Shown in pieces: positions 52,408 to 61,214 of a stretch of DNA of 64,000 bases. A program made the translations under genes and the position numbers. This stretch comes from Desulfurococcus amylolyticus Z-533 (lineage in GTDB: Archaea; Thermoproteota; Thermoprotei_A; Sulfolobales; Desulfurococcaceae), in assembly GCF_000513855.1 (NCBI RefSeq), contig NZ_KI911318.1:390087-454086 (forward strand), given 5' to 3'. The notes under the pieces are model-generated. The model was not told where the DNA came from, did not search any database, and worked only from the letters and a program-made list of their open reading frames with translations. Each line of letters opens with the position of its first letter. The first letter of the stretch is position 1.

Positions 52408-52781
52408 TATTAAAGAACCTGGCTAGTAAGCCAGCTACCATACAGTATCCCAAGGAACCGACCCCTGTGGAGCCCGATTACAGGGGGAGGCATTACGCGG
52501 ATCTAGGTAAATGCACTGGCTGCTCTCTCTGTTCTATTGAGTGCCCTGCTGACGCAATAAAGATGACGCCTATACCCAGCGGGTATGATGTACCGAAGAG
52601 CAATCCCAGGAAGATATATCCATTAATAGACTATGGTAAGTGTGTTTACTGTTATCGTTGTATAACCGTGTGCCCATTTAATGCTTATATCTCCACAAAC
52701 GAGTACAGGCTTGCAGATACCACTATGCATAATTCATCTGAGCTAAGTCTTTCCACGCTTAAGAAGAGTGGTCCCGGATGA
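52380..52781 (+). CDS. Membrane-bound hydrogenase ferredoxin-like subunit (MbhN/NuoI-like)
   Basis: A ~133-residue protein with two [4Fe-4S] motifs: CTGCSLCSIECP and CVYCYRCITVCP. It relays electrons from external ferredoxin to the small subunit. The frame is open further upstream within mbhL, but ATG 52380 with GGTGGG just before it gives the normal N-terminus. The stop overlaps the next gene by 4 bp. In Pyrococcus this gene ends the cluster; here it sits between large subunit and Mrp-like genes. Confidence 0.88.
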   Translation: MGKPKILDLVLKNLASKPATIQYPKEPTPVEPDYRGRHYADLGKCTGCSLCSIECPADAIKMTPIPSGYDVPKSNPRKIYPLIDYGKCVYCYRCITVCPFNAYISTNEYRLADTTMHNSSELSLSTLKKSGPG

Positions 52782-53053
52782 TCATCGATATGGTTGCACC
52801 CGTAATAATACTCGTATACACTATATCAATAATGCTCGTCTTCATAAGGGCTGTAAAGGGACCCACAATAGGGGACCAAGTACTAGCCATTGATACCATG
52901 ACTTATGCCGTAGTCACATTGATGATTATAGTGGCTATCTACCTGAAAGAAGCCATACTAGTTGTCACAGCTATACCATTAGCACTATGGATTTACGCGC
53001 TTGACATCTACATTGCTAAATACCTTGAGAAAAAGAGTGAGATAGGTGGTTAA
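52778..53053 (+). CDS. MrpF/MnhF-like subunit (MbhB)
   Basis: A 91-residue membrane protein with three helices and the MrpF hallmark RAVKGPTIGDQVLAIDT between helices 1 and 2. It belongs to the Na+/H+ antiporter module of Mbh-type hydrogenases. ATGA overlap with the ferredoxin-type gene and a 2-bp gap to the MrpG-like gene. Confidence 0.87.
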   Translation: MIIDMVAPVIILVYTISIMLVFIRAVKGPTIGDQVLAIDTMTYAVVTLMIIVAIYLKEAILVVTAIPLALWIYALDIYIAKYLEKKSEIGG

Positions 53054-53055
53054 GT

Positions 53056-53448
53056 ATGGCTCTCGTGGAAATAATTCTCGAATACGTAGGATTAGCACTA
53101 CTATGCCTAGGGGCCATTGCATCACTCATAGGTGCTATAGGTATGCATAGACTCAGGAATTTTTATCTCAGGCTTCACGCAGCCACAGTTATAACAATAT
53201 GGGGTGGCGTGTATCCGATTGTAGGTGCATCGATACTAGCTATAGTAATGCCTGAGCTGGGTGTATACAGGTGGTTTATGGCTGGAGCCGGGTTTGTAAC
53301 AGCTTTCACCATCCTCATACTTGCCCCAGCCGGCTCTCATGCACTGGCACGTGCCGTGCATAGATCTAGGACCGCACTGGTTGAGCCCTGTATTTATGAT
53401 GCAATAGATAGTGGGATGTGTGTGAAAAAGGAGGTGTCTACGCAATGA
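53056..53448 (+). CDS. MrpG/MnhG-like subunit (MbhC)
   Basis: A 130-residue protein with three membrane segments and the MrpG signature GAIGMHRLRNFYLRLHAATV; TAFTILILAPAGSHALARAVHR follows in the third helix region. It is part of the Mrp-like ion-translocating module. The stop overlaps the MbhD-type start (ATGA), so both are translationally coupled. Confidence 0.87.
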   Translation: MALVEIILEYVGLALLCLGAIASLIGAIGMHRLRNFYLRLHAATVITIWGGVYPIVGASILAIVMPELGVYRWFMAGAGFVTAFTILILAPAGSHALARAVHRSRTALVEPCIYDAIDSGMCVKKEVSTQ

Positions 53449-53708
53449 TAAGCGCGGAACTAGCCGTATACTTATTAATGACTATATCTAGTGTGGCATC
53501 GACTATAGCCGTGTATTTTGCAATCATGGAGAAGGATCTCGTGAAAGCAGTGATCTATAGCGCTATCCAGAGTACTTTCTACGCTATTCTCTTTTACCTG
53601 TTAATGGCTCCTGACATAGTCTTGGTATACCTACCTGTCTCGGTTGGATTGATCCCTGGTGTACTCCTCATATTGATTGGTAAAACCGAGAGGGGTGAGA
53701 AAGAGTGA
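53445..53708 (+). CDS. MbhD-like membrane subunit (DUF4040 type)
   Basis: An 87-residue, three-helix protein with KDLVKAVIYSAIQSTFYAILFYLLMAPDI, matching MbhD (an MrpA C-terminal fragment; DUF4040). ATG 53445 overlaps the MrpG-like stop by 4 bp; the open frame continues upstream but overlaps mrpG. Position before the MbhE/F fusion agrees with the Mbh gene order. Confidence 0.82.
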   Translation: MISAELAVYLLMTISSVASTIAVYFAIMEKDLVKAVIYSAIQSTFYAILFYLLMAPDIVLVYLPVSVGLIPGVLLILIGKTERGEKE

Positions 53709-54526
53709 GAAGGAGTATTCTGCATCTAACCATAATTCTAACACTGCTTCTAGGGTTAAGCCTCTTAGCCAGCATATCATGGCAGTGGTTTGTCCCTGGT
53801 GAATGGTTTAAGTGTCCCTTGCAGGGTATCTGGTGTCTTCCAGTATTCTACTTGGCTACAACATATAACCCGGAGCTACCCAACTACACTGTGAATTCTC
53901 CGGAGGCTGTTACAGCAATAGTGTGGGACTACCGTGGCCTGGATACGTTATTTGAGACATCGGTATTCTACCTAGCACTGATAGCGGGAATCGCGTTAGC
54001 CAGGGGTGTATCATATAAGTTGCCAACTGGTGGAGAGCTCGGTCTCTCCAAGATAGTTAAAACTGTTTCGAGGCTGACACTCCCGATGATTATAACTGTT
54101 GGAGCATCAATCGGGCTACATGGTCATTTAACGCCTGGTGGAGGCTTCCAGGGTGGGGCCACAGCGGCTGTCGCATTCATGGTTGCCATCGTAGTGTTCT
54201 CCATAGTGTTCCTAGTGGAGCACGGTGTCAGCAAGGATAGAATGCTTATATTAAGGAGCATCGGTTTAACCGGCATAGGTTTAACAGCTGTAGCGTTATT
54301 CTTCGCTGGATTAATTCTCGGTAAGAACGCATATGTATTCCAGAACATGGCTAAACCATTTGCAGGATTAAGCTTTCCCTGGGAGGTGAATAGCGCATTA
54401 ATAAGCGGGACGCTATGGTTTTTCAATCTATTCGAGTTCTTAGCTGTGACAGCCGGGTTTACAATAGCATTCATGCTTCTAGCAATGAGTGAGGCGGGGT
54501 CTGAGGAGGGGGTTAGGCATGAGTGA
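53705..54526 (+). CDS. MbhE-MbhF fusion (MrpA C-terminal and MrpB domains)
   Basis: A 273-residue membrane protein. Residues ~60-100 (NSPEAVTAIVWDYRGLDTLFETSVFY) are the MbhE/MrpA C-terminal element. From ~125 the MrpB domain follows with LHGHLTPGGGFQGGATAA. In Pyrococcus these are two proteins (MbhE, MbhF); here they are one frame with no internal stop. GTG start with a 4-bp overlap upstream. The membrane module translocates Na+ or H+. Confidence 0.85.
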   Translation: MRRSILHLTIILTLLLGLSLLASISWQWFVPGEWFKCPLQGIWCLPVFYLATTYNPELPNYTVNSPEAVTAIVWDYRGLDTLFETSVFYLALIAGIALARGVSYKLPTGGELGLSKIVKTVSRLTLPMIITVGASIGLHGHLTPGGGFQGGATAAVAFMVAIVVFSIVFLVEHGVSKDRMLILRSIGLTGIGLTAVALFFAGLILGKNAYVFQNMAKPFAGLSFPWEVNSALISGTLWFFNLFEFLAVTAGFTIAFMLLAMSEAGSEEGVRHE

Positions 54527-54923
54527 GTTTATTGTAAACTACTTGTTCTCACTTACCTTGTTCTCACTAATATTCAACTTTGTATTATCCATATACGGCT
54601 TATTCTTTAAGCCCCATTATATTAAGAAGGTGATCGCGTTAACCATATTCTCTGATACGATCAATGTCTTCGCAATATACGTTGGATACAGGAGATGGAT
54701 CAACGGAATCAACCCACGTCCACCAGTATTAATTAAGCCGCCTACCCCTGGAGCTATTTCAGAGTTCATTAATAGTGCTGTGGACCCGTTACCACAGGCA
54801 CTTGTGCTGACGGCTGTGGTGATAGGGCTTGCCGTCACTTTGTTCCTTATATTTCTTGGTTACCAGTTATACAAACACTATCATACTCTCGACATGAGGG
54901 AGATAAGGAGGCTCAGAGGGTGA
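54519..54923 (+). CDS. MrpC/NuoK-like subunit (MbhG)
   Basis: A ~134-residue membrane protein with three helices resembling MrpC/NuoK. The segment ALTIFSDTINVFAIYVGY lies in helix 2, and a PRPPVLIKPPTPG loop (the NuoK/MrpC -DPLPQALVLTAIVI site follows as DPLPQALVLTAVVIG) precedes helix 3. ATG 54519 overlaps the upstream stop by 8 bp. The DPLPQALVLTAIVIG-type motif is the best identifier. Confidence 0.87.
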   Translation: MSEFIVNYLFSLTLFSLIFNFVLSIYGLFFKPHYIKKVIALTIFSDTINVFAIYVGYRRWINGINPRPPVLIKPPTPGAISEFINSAVDPLPQALVLTAVVIGLAVTLFLIFLGYQLYKHYHTLDMREIRRLRG

Positions 54924-55435
54924 TCATAGTGAAGAAGCTCGGTAAGGCAGTAGTAGTATTCATGCTTTCATTTACTACATATATAGTGTTCTCAGGGAGC
55001 ATACAGCCATACGATTTAATAACAGGTGCCGTAGTGGCAGGTATTGTAGGGGCATTATTCGCAAATATAACCCTGACTAATCCTGGTAAAGTAATTAATC
55101 CAGTTAGATGGATCTGGTTAATCGTCTACGCGTTAAGATACTTCACTATAGATGAGACAAAGGCTCATCTAGATGTAATAAAGAGGATACTTCATCCAAG
55201 AACCCCTGTTAACCCAGCTATAGTCAAGGTTCCATACGAGGTCGACTCAGACTACGCTATAACCGCCATAGCCAACTCGATAACCAATACCCCGGGCACG
55301 GTTGTTGTAGAGGTGAGAGAAGATGAGAAAGCATTCTATGTTCACTGGATTGATGCTAAAACCGTGGAACCCAGCGGGGCCAGGAATGAGATATCTTTTG
55401 TTTTCGAAAAGTATTCCCGTAAAATATTCGAGTGA
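54920..55435 (+). CDS. MrpE-like subunit (MbhA)
   Basis: A 171-residue protein with two to three N-terminal helices and a cytoplasmic C-terminal domain. SDYAITAIANSITNTPGTVVVEV is the recognisable MrpE core. In Pyrococcus Mbh this gene is first in the cluster; here it lies between MrpC-like and MrpD-like genes. 4-bp overlap with the preceding stop. Confidence 0.85.
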   Translation: MIIVKKLGKAVVVFMLSFTTYIVFSGSIQPYDLITGAVVAGIVGALFANITLTNPGKVINPVRWIWLIVYALRYFTIDETKAHLDVIKRILHPRTPVNPAIVKVPYEVDSDYAITAIANSITNTPGTVVVEVREDEKAFYVHWIDAKTVEPSGARNEISFVFEKYSRKIFE

Positions 55436-55447
55436 GAGGTGTAGATC

Positions 55448-57040
55448 ATGCTGGATCAACTAGCATTTAAACTAGCTGGGTTAACAGTCCCATTGCTTGC
55501 ACTCATAGCGTTCCTCATACCTTTACTCGAGAAGCTCACGGGTAGTAGGGATGCCCCGAGGATCCTAACCTTATTGGGGTCGCTGATAGCTGTTTTTTCG
55601 TCTCTAATAATCCTCATTAGTGTATATACTAGTGGAGAGGTGATCCTATACCCATTTGGTGGATGGCCCCCACACTTCGGTATAGTCTACGAGATAGATG
55701 AGTTAAACGTGTTGATTGGTGCATACATCGCATTAGCGATGCTTGCCGTGGTTGTGTACTCTACATGGTATGGCCGCCACCTTGATGAACCTATATGGTA
55801 CTATGTACTCCTCACAGGGTTAGAGATAGGTATGCTTGGATGCGTTTACACAGGCGATGCATTCAACCTCTTCGTAATGCTCGAGGTTCTCAGCGTATCT
55901 GCCTACGGATTAGTGGCCTACCATAAGAATAGGGCTGAGGCTGTTGAGGCAGCAGCGAAATACGCGTTAATCGGTGCCGTAGCCACGAATCTTTACTTTG
56001 CTGCATTAATAATAATTTACGTGACCCATGGCTCGTTGAACATGGGATTATTATCACTGATTGCACGACAATATAGTGGTGCAGGGGAGGCAGTGAAATA
56101 CGCTGGCTTAATAGCTGTAGCCTTCTCGCTATGGGTCTTCACTTACAAGTCAGCATTATTCCCCTCACACTTCTGGCTACCTGACGCACATCCGGAAGCC
56201 CCTACACCTGTCTCGGCAGCTTTATCCGGTGTTCTTGTAAACGTGGGAGTATATGCTGTAATGAGGTTCCTCTACACTATATTCGGTTCTGGTAGCTACC
56301 TTGCTGAGTTCAGGGCGATCGTACTGGCTACATTATTTATCCTGGGTTCTCTAAGCGGATTAATCGGGGCATTAATGATGATGATGCAGAAGGATGTGAA
56401 GAGGCTGCTCGCATATAGTACCATTAGTCATATTGGGATAATATATATAGGATTATCAATAGGCTTCCTCTCAGGTGTTGGGGAAGCTGTAAAGATAGCC
56501 ATGGCAGGCGCCATAGCCCACATGATCTCACATGGTATAGCGAAGACGATGCTCTTCATGGCAAGCGGGGTATTCATCGATGCCGCTGGCTCCAGGGACC
56601 TGGATGAATTAAGAGGAATTGGTAGAAGTTATCCGATCGCCAGCTTTGCATGGTTAACCGGGTTCCTTAGTCTCGCAGGGCTACTGCCGTTCTTAGGCTT
56701 CTACTCTAAGCTACTAATATACTATGGCTACACCTATTCAGGCTTCATACTTGGAGGCGTAATGATAATAGTGATATCAGCTCTCTCCCTACCGGGGTAC
56801 TTCAAGGCCATATACTCGGTTATATTCAGCATTGGCAGGGAAAGGGAGAAAACCAATGCGGGAACAGCTGAGGTAATAATTTTTATCATGGCGATCACAC
56901 TGGTGATCCTGGGCCTCCTGTTCCCATTCATGGAAAACATATTCATGAAGGCTTCGGAGGCTATTACAACCCGTGTAGGGGTATATGATTATTCTTTGAA
57001 AGCGTATCATGAAATACTAAGGATCTTAGGAGGTGGGTAG
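55448..57040 (+). CDS. MrpD/NuoN-like antiporter subunit (MbhH)
   Basis: A 530-residue, ~14-helix proton antiporter-family protein. GDAFNLFVMLEVLSVSAYGLVA carries the essential Glu of helix 5, KSALFPSHFWLPDAHPEAPTPVSA contains the key Lys of helix 7, and LLAYSTISHIGIIYIG follows. It is the only large antiporter-like subunit in the cluster, so the complex should have one such ion pathway. In Pyrococcus Mbh, MbhH plays this part. Confidence 0.9.
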   Translation: MLDQLAFKLAGLTVPLLALIAFLIPLLEKLTGSRDAPRILTLLGSLIAVFSSLIILISVYTSGEVILYPFGGWPPHFGIVYEIDELNVLIGAYIALAMLAVVVYSTWYGRHLDEPIWYYVLLTGLEIGMLGCVYTGDAFNLFVMLEVLSVSAYGLVAYHKNRAEAVEAAAKYALIGAVATNLYFAALIIIYVTHGSLNMGLLSLIARQYSGAGEAVKYAGLIAVAFSLWVFTYKSALFPSHFWLPDAHPEAPTPVSAALSGVLVNVGVYAVMRFLYTIFGSGSYLAEFRAIVLATLFILGSLSGLIGALMMMMQKDVKRLLAYSTISHIGIIYIGLSIGFLSGVGEAVKIAMAGAIAHMISHGIAKTMLFMASGVFIDAAGSRDLDELRGIGRSYPIASFAWLTGFLSLAGLLPFLGFYSKLLIYYGYTYSGFILGGVMIIVISALSLPGYFKAIYSVIFSIGREREKTNAGTAEVIIFIMAITLVILGLLFPFMENIFMKASEAITTRVGVYDYSLKAYHEILRILGGG

Positions 57041-57042
57041 AC

Positions 57043-57399
57043 TTGATAATCGAGGTAGTAATGGATCCATCCATTACAGCATTAATTATTCTAGCTGGAA
57101 GCGGGCTAACACTACTTGTAGCAGCTACATTATACTATCTATTAAAGTCGAGGTCGGTGAGGACAACAGAGCTCTACTTATCCGGTGAAGGAGAAAATGT
57201 TGTAAGCAACCTATCACCTGGTGTGGGCAGTCTATATTATGGATTCATGAAGAGATTCGCGAAAAACCTGTATAAGGTGTTGACCGAGAGTGTTCACACA
57301 GGGAGCCTCCACGACTGGTTCAACTTCATAGCTTCATGGCTGGGGCTCCTCGTGTTAATCGCGATACTTGTTTTAATATTAATGCTTGCAGGGTGGTAG
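57043..57399 (+). CDS. MbhI-like small membrane subunit
   Basis: A 118-residue protein with a hydrophobic helix at each end (residues ~8-33 and ~92-116) and a polar loop between them containing YYGFMKRFAKNLYKVLTESVHTG, similar to MbhI, which links antiporter and hydrogenase modules in Mbh. TTG start 2 bp after the MbhH stop; the NuoH-like gene follows after 1 bp. Confidence 0.72.
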   Translation: MIIEVVMDPSITALIILAGSGLTLLVAATLYYLLKSRSVRTTELYLSGEGENVVSNLSPGVGSLYYGFMKRFAKNLYKVLTESVHTGSLHDWFNFIASWLGLLVLIAILVLILMLAGW

Positions 57400-57400
57400 C

Positions 57401-58396
57401 ATGGATGTGAGCCAGGTAGCCTTATTCCTGTTCTCAACACTGGTATTCCCCGGGTTCCTTTTCATATTCACACTATCCCTGTTCACACAGTACCTAGTTA
57501 GAAAGATAAGTGCCAGGTATCAGAAGAGAATGGGTCCCTCATACATAGGACCCTATGGTGTGCTCCAGCCATTCATGGATTTCTGGAAGCTTCTAAGAGT
57601 TAAGGAGGTGGTTAGATCCAGGTATAGCATGCAGAGAGTAGCCGAGCTAACCCTATTAATCGGCATAGCTTGTATTACCGGTGCAATAGTGTTGCTACCA
57701 ATCGGAGTCCTCAATATTCGGGGTCCACTAGATTACCTGGTATTCTTCTACATGGCCAGTGTCATGCCGATTCTAATGATAGTGCTTGCATCGCTCTCGA
57801 TGCCTGGACCATATACAAGCCTAGGAGTGTCCAGGTTGCTCAGTATTCTAACGATCAGCGAACCGGTATATTTCACCGGGTTATTCATACCTTGCTTCCT
57901 AGCTACATATAGGGATCCATTGGTCCTCTCCGTTAGCATGACTTCACATAGGGTCATGGATTTATGGCTTAACCCTGTTGCGGCATTGATATTATTGCTC
58001 TCACTGATAGCTCTAGTGATCTCACTACAGTCTAAAGCCATGTATCCGCCATTCAATATTCCTGAGGCCGAGCAGGAGATAATAGCTGGTTTTGAAACAG
58101 AGTTCTCGGGACCCCTATTAGCGCTGGCTTCGCTACTACATGACATGGATCTAACGGTGTCGATCCTTACAGTAGTATACATAGTACTCGGAGGTCCAGC
58201 GCCATTCCAGCATTCAACACTTGGTGGTATACTAATGGTGATACTAAAATACCTGGTGCTAGTATTAGTAGTGGCCACAATTAAGAATATCTTCGGAAGA
58301 TACAGGCTAGAACAGGCACTTATGCAATTATTAAAGTACGGAGGTATACCCGTGTTAATCTCAGTAATATTATCACTCGCATGGGTATACCTCTAG
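57401..58396 (+). CDS. NuoH-like membrane anchor subunit (MbhM)
   Basis: A ~331-residue, eight-helix NuoH/MbhM protein with RYQKRMGPSYIGPYGVLQPFMDFWKLLRVKE in the first cytoplasmic loop and PFNIPEAEQEIIAGFETEFSG, the conserved acidic loop facing the hydrogenase. It connects the redox module to the membrane and is thought to transmit conformational change. ATG 57401 is preferred to an upstream in-frame start overlapping MbhI. Last gene of the cluster; a 270-bp gap follows. Confidence 0.9.
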   Translation: MDVSQVALFLFSTLVFPGFLFIFTLSLFTQYLVRKISARYQKRMGPSYIGPYGVLQPFMDFWKLLRVKEVVRSRYSMQRVAELTLLIGIACITGAIVLLPIGVLNIRGPLDYLVFFYMASVMPILMIVLASLSMPGPYTSLGVSRLLSILTISEPVYFTGLFIPCFLATYRDPLVLSVSMTSHRVMDLWLNPVAALILLLSLIALVISLQSKAMYPPFNIPEAEQEIIAGFETEFSGPLLALASLLHDMDLTVSILTVVYIVLGGPAPFQHSTLGGILMVILKYLVLVLVVATIKNIFGRYRLEQALMQLLKYGGIPVLISVILSLAWVYL

Positions 58397-58446
58397 CTCT
58401 CTTCAATATAATATTTAAACGTAATTACTGGGAGCAAATACTCGCC

Positions 58447-58502
58447 CGCAGATTCACGGATCGAACCCTATTGTTCTATTTAGACTAGTGGAGCCATCTG
58501 CG
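58447..58502 (-). other. tRNA-like fragment or hairpin
   Basis: Read on the minus strand, CGCAGAT and ATCTGCG (7 bp) can form an acceptor-like stem enclosing 42 nt that include GGGTTCGATCC, close to a T-arm motif (B box), and a CTA/TAG-closed 7-nt loop. The D arm is missing and the T stem pairs poorly, so this is not an intact tRNA gene. It may be a degraded tRNA copy or a chance hairpin in the 270-bp gap after the hydrogenase cluster. Confidence 0.25.
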
Positions 58503-58615
58503 ATATGACTGTACATTTACCGGGGCTCTATGCCATTATACTTCCCCCTTGATATTATTATCATTGTAGGATATAGTAAATACATAGGTAAATGATTAGT
58601 ACAGTGCTCAAATAC

Positions 58616-58634
58616 CTTTTAAAATTATATAAAC
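58616..58634 (+). promoter_or_regulatory. Promoter of the GH53 gene
   Basis: The A/T block TTTTAAAATTATATAAA (58617-58633) fits an archaeal TATA box, predicting a start near 58655. The short leader includes AAGGTGA about 7 bases before the TTG start codon. Confidence 0.45.
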
Positions 58635-58669
58635 AGGCAAACTATTATACCTTGTAAAGGTGACTATTA

Positions 58670-61096
58670 TTGAATCGGTTGCCAAGGCTTGTCGGCCCCC
58701 TCATCCTAGTTGCTTCATTACTGGCTCCTCTGCTATCCCTGATAATAATAAATGCTCAGAGCAGTAGCACTATACATGTGAACCCGGTCCCGGGGTTGTC
58801 GAGGGATTTCCTCAGGGGTCTAGACCTCTCAGAGGTTTCATGGATCCTGGGGTTGGGTGGAAAATATTATTATGAGGATGGGAGAGAAGGCGATATACTT
58901 GACATAATTGCTGATAACGGCGTCAACGCTGTTAGACTGAGGGTTTGGAATAACCCATATGATGAAAATGGTGTTCCATATGGTGGTGGAAACTGTGACC
59001 TTGAAAGGATGACACAGTTCGCCTCTAAAGTAAAAAGCAGGGGGTTTAAGCTCCTCATTGATTTCCACTATAGCGACTGGTGGGCGGATCCCTCAAAGCA
59101 ATATAAGCCAAAGGCATGGGCTAACCTTTCATTCAATGAACTAGTGAGTACAGTTTATAATTGGACTAGGGACGCACTATTATACATGAAGAACAATAAT
59201 GCATTACCAGACATGGTTCAAGTTGGCAACGAGATAAACAATGGTTTCCTATGGCCCGATGGGCGCGTCGAGAACTGGACTCAATTCGTGACCCTGTTAA
59301 AGTCTGCTATAAAAGCTATCCGCGACATAGATCCCTCAATCAAGGTCGTTATACATCTATCTGGTAACAGAGAGTTAGACTACTATGTCAACTTCTTCGA
59401 GAGGCTTGCCAATGATGGGGTAGACTATAATGTCATAGCGTTATCATACTATACATACTGGCATGGTAGCCTCGAAAAACTGAAGCAGATAGCCTCAACC
59501 CTAACCTCCAGGTTTAACAAGGAGATCATACTAGCCGAGATAGCATACCCATGGACGCTGGAAGATGCCGATGGATACCCGAATTTATTTAGCAGTAGGG
59601 ATCAGGAGATTAAAGGCGGGTACAGGGCCAGCGTACAAGGTCAGGCAAGCCTCATTAGAGACATAATCGAGGCCCTGTATGAATCAGCTGGGGATAAGGC
59701 CTTAGGTGTATTCTACTGGGGTGCAGCCTGGATCCCTGTGCCGGGTGCAGGCTGGAAGACTGGTGAGGGCAATCCATGGGAAAATCAAGCTTTATTTGAC
59801 TTTAATGGGAAGGCCCTACCATCGCTGAGAGTGTTCAGAATGATCTACGAGGCCGAGTACATCGAGGTGAAGCCTGTAGGGCTATATAATCCCGGACCAT
59901 TAAATGTAACAGCCTATGCTGGTTCAAAACCTGTTCTACTGGAGAACACTCTGGTAGTCTACTCGGATGACTCAATTAGAAACGCTGCAATCAAATGGGG
60001 TGAAATACCGGTATATGAGTCACCTGGCACATACTACCTTAATGGATACGTGGAAAACACCAGTATAATGGTTGTAGCCAGGATCACAGTCTTGGAGAGG
60101 TTGTACATAGATGTGGGAGACCCCGAGGGAGACGATAAGGGGCCGGGAACATATGGCTATCCAACAGCATCCGTGTACGCTCCAGGAGTATTCGATATTG
60201 TGAGAGCTAGTTTAGAGGTGGAGAGCGAGGACTTAGTTGTAAGAGTCTACTTTAAGAACCTAGGTGGGAACCCCTGGAATGGGCCCAATGGCTTTAGCCT
60301 ACAGTATATTCAAGTATATATACGTACAACAAATCCGCTAACGACTAACAAGGTGTATAGGAGGGATACTTTTGGACTTAATATAGAGCTCAGAGATGAT
60401 TATGCATGGCAATACGCGTTACTTATATCACCTGGATGGGGTTCGGGACCTCTTCCAGATGGCGAGTTATCCTCGTTACACTATGCCAATGGAACAGTCC
60501 TCGTGGAGGGCAAGGGCTTCAAGGTATCATCAAACACGAGTGATAACTATGTAGATGTAAGGATACCGTTGAATCTGCTCTCGGACTGGGAAAACTTGAA
60601 GTCTTGGAAGATAATTGTAGCTGTTGCAAGCTGGGCTGGTGAAAACCCTGATCGTATAAGGTCATTTGCACCGGGAGGTGGAGAATGGCTTTCAGACCCC
60701 GTGGCCTACGCTAATGAATCATCTAAGCCACTTATACAGTCAGCATTACTCGTGAATGTATTGCCGAAGATGTATGATTTATTAATTTACTCCCAGGAAT
60801 ATCCACATGGATTAACCGCGGATCAACAGTATACATGGTTAATGGGTTTCAACCCCTCTAAATCCACCTTAGCGATTATTCCACCCGAGGTAAAACAAAT
60901 AGAAACTGTGACACAGACTATAACTACGACCATTACAACCACACTGCTGTCGACCACAGAGAAAACCGTGAGTATATATGAGACGCAAACAGGGTATCCC
61001 GGTTACACGGTAAACACTGTGATCGGTGTAGCATTACTGTCACTAGCACTGGGTATTGGAGTAGGGTATTTCTTGTTAAGACTACAGAGGAAGTGA
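58670..61096 (+). CDS. Secreted, membrane-anchored GH53 endo-beta-1,4-galactanase
   Basis: An 808-residue extracellular enzyme. An N-terminal signal helix (residues ~8-30) leads to a GH53 barrel (residues ~45-395), which attacks arabinogalactan. The acid/base Glu188 is in VQVGNEINNG and the nucleophile Glu290 in ILAEIAYPW. Residues ~475-690 (DVGDPEGDDKGPGTYGYPT) resemble the C-terminal domain of glucodextranases and pullulanases. A Thr-rich stretch and a membrane helix near residues 780-805 anchor it to the cell. TTG start. The sugar ABC transporter follows. Confidence 0.85.
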   Translation: MNRLPRLVGPLILVASLLAPLLSLIIINAQSSSTIHVNPVPGLSRDFLRGLDLSEVSWILGLGGKYYYEDGREGDILDIIADNGVNAVRLRVWNNPYDENGVPYGGGNCDLERMTQFASKVKSRGFKLLIDFHYSDWWADPSKQYKPKAWANLSFNELVSTVYNWTRDALLYMKNNNALPDMVQVGNEINNGFLWPDGRVENWTQFVTLLKSAIKAIRDIDPSIKVVIHLSGNRELDYYVNFFERLANDGVDYNVIALSYYTYWHGSLEKLKQIASTLTSRFNKEIILAEIAYPWTLEDADGYPNLFSSRDQEIKGGYRASVQGQASLIRDIIEALYESAGDKALGVFYWGAAWIPVPGAGWKTGEGNPWENQALFDFNGKALPSLRVFRMIYEAEYIEVKPVGLYNPGPLNVTAYAGSKPVLLENTLVVYSDDSIRNAAIKWGEIPVYESPGTYYLNGYVENTSIMVVARITVLERLYIDVGDPEGDDKGPGTYGYPTASVYAPGVFDIVRASLEVESEDLVVRVYFKNLGGNPWNGPNGFSLQYIQVYIRTTNPLTTNKVYRRDTFGLNIELRDDYAWQYALLISPGWGSGPLPDGELSSLHYANGTVLVEGKGFKVSSNTSDNYVDVRIPLNLLSDWENLKSWKIIVAVASWAGENPDRIRSFAPGGGEWLSDPVAYANESSKPLIQSALLVNVLPKMYDLLIYSQEYPHGLTADQQYTWLMGFNPSKSTLAIIPPEVKQIETVTQTITTTITTTLLSTTEKTVSIYETQTGYPGYTVNTVIGVALLSLALGIGVGYFLLRLQRK

Positions 61097-61163
61097 TTTT
61101 ACATAAGTATTTCAACATTCTTTATTTAGCATTCTAAATACAACCCATAGATTTTTACAAAGA

Positions 61164-61176
61164 TTAAATATATAAC
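61164..61176 (+). promoter_or_regulatory. Promoter of the sugar ABC transporter
   Basis: TTAAATATATAA (61164-61175) is a good archaeal TATA box ~40 bp before the ATG at 61215, giving a short leader that carries GGGGGTATACC. Confidence 0.45.
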
Positions 61177-61214
61177 CTTGGTTTACTTATAGGCATTATT
61201 AGGGGGTATACCTC

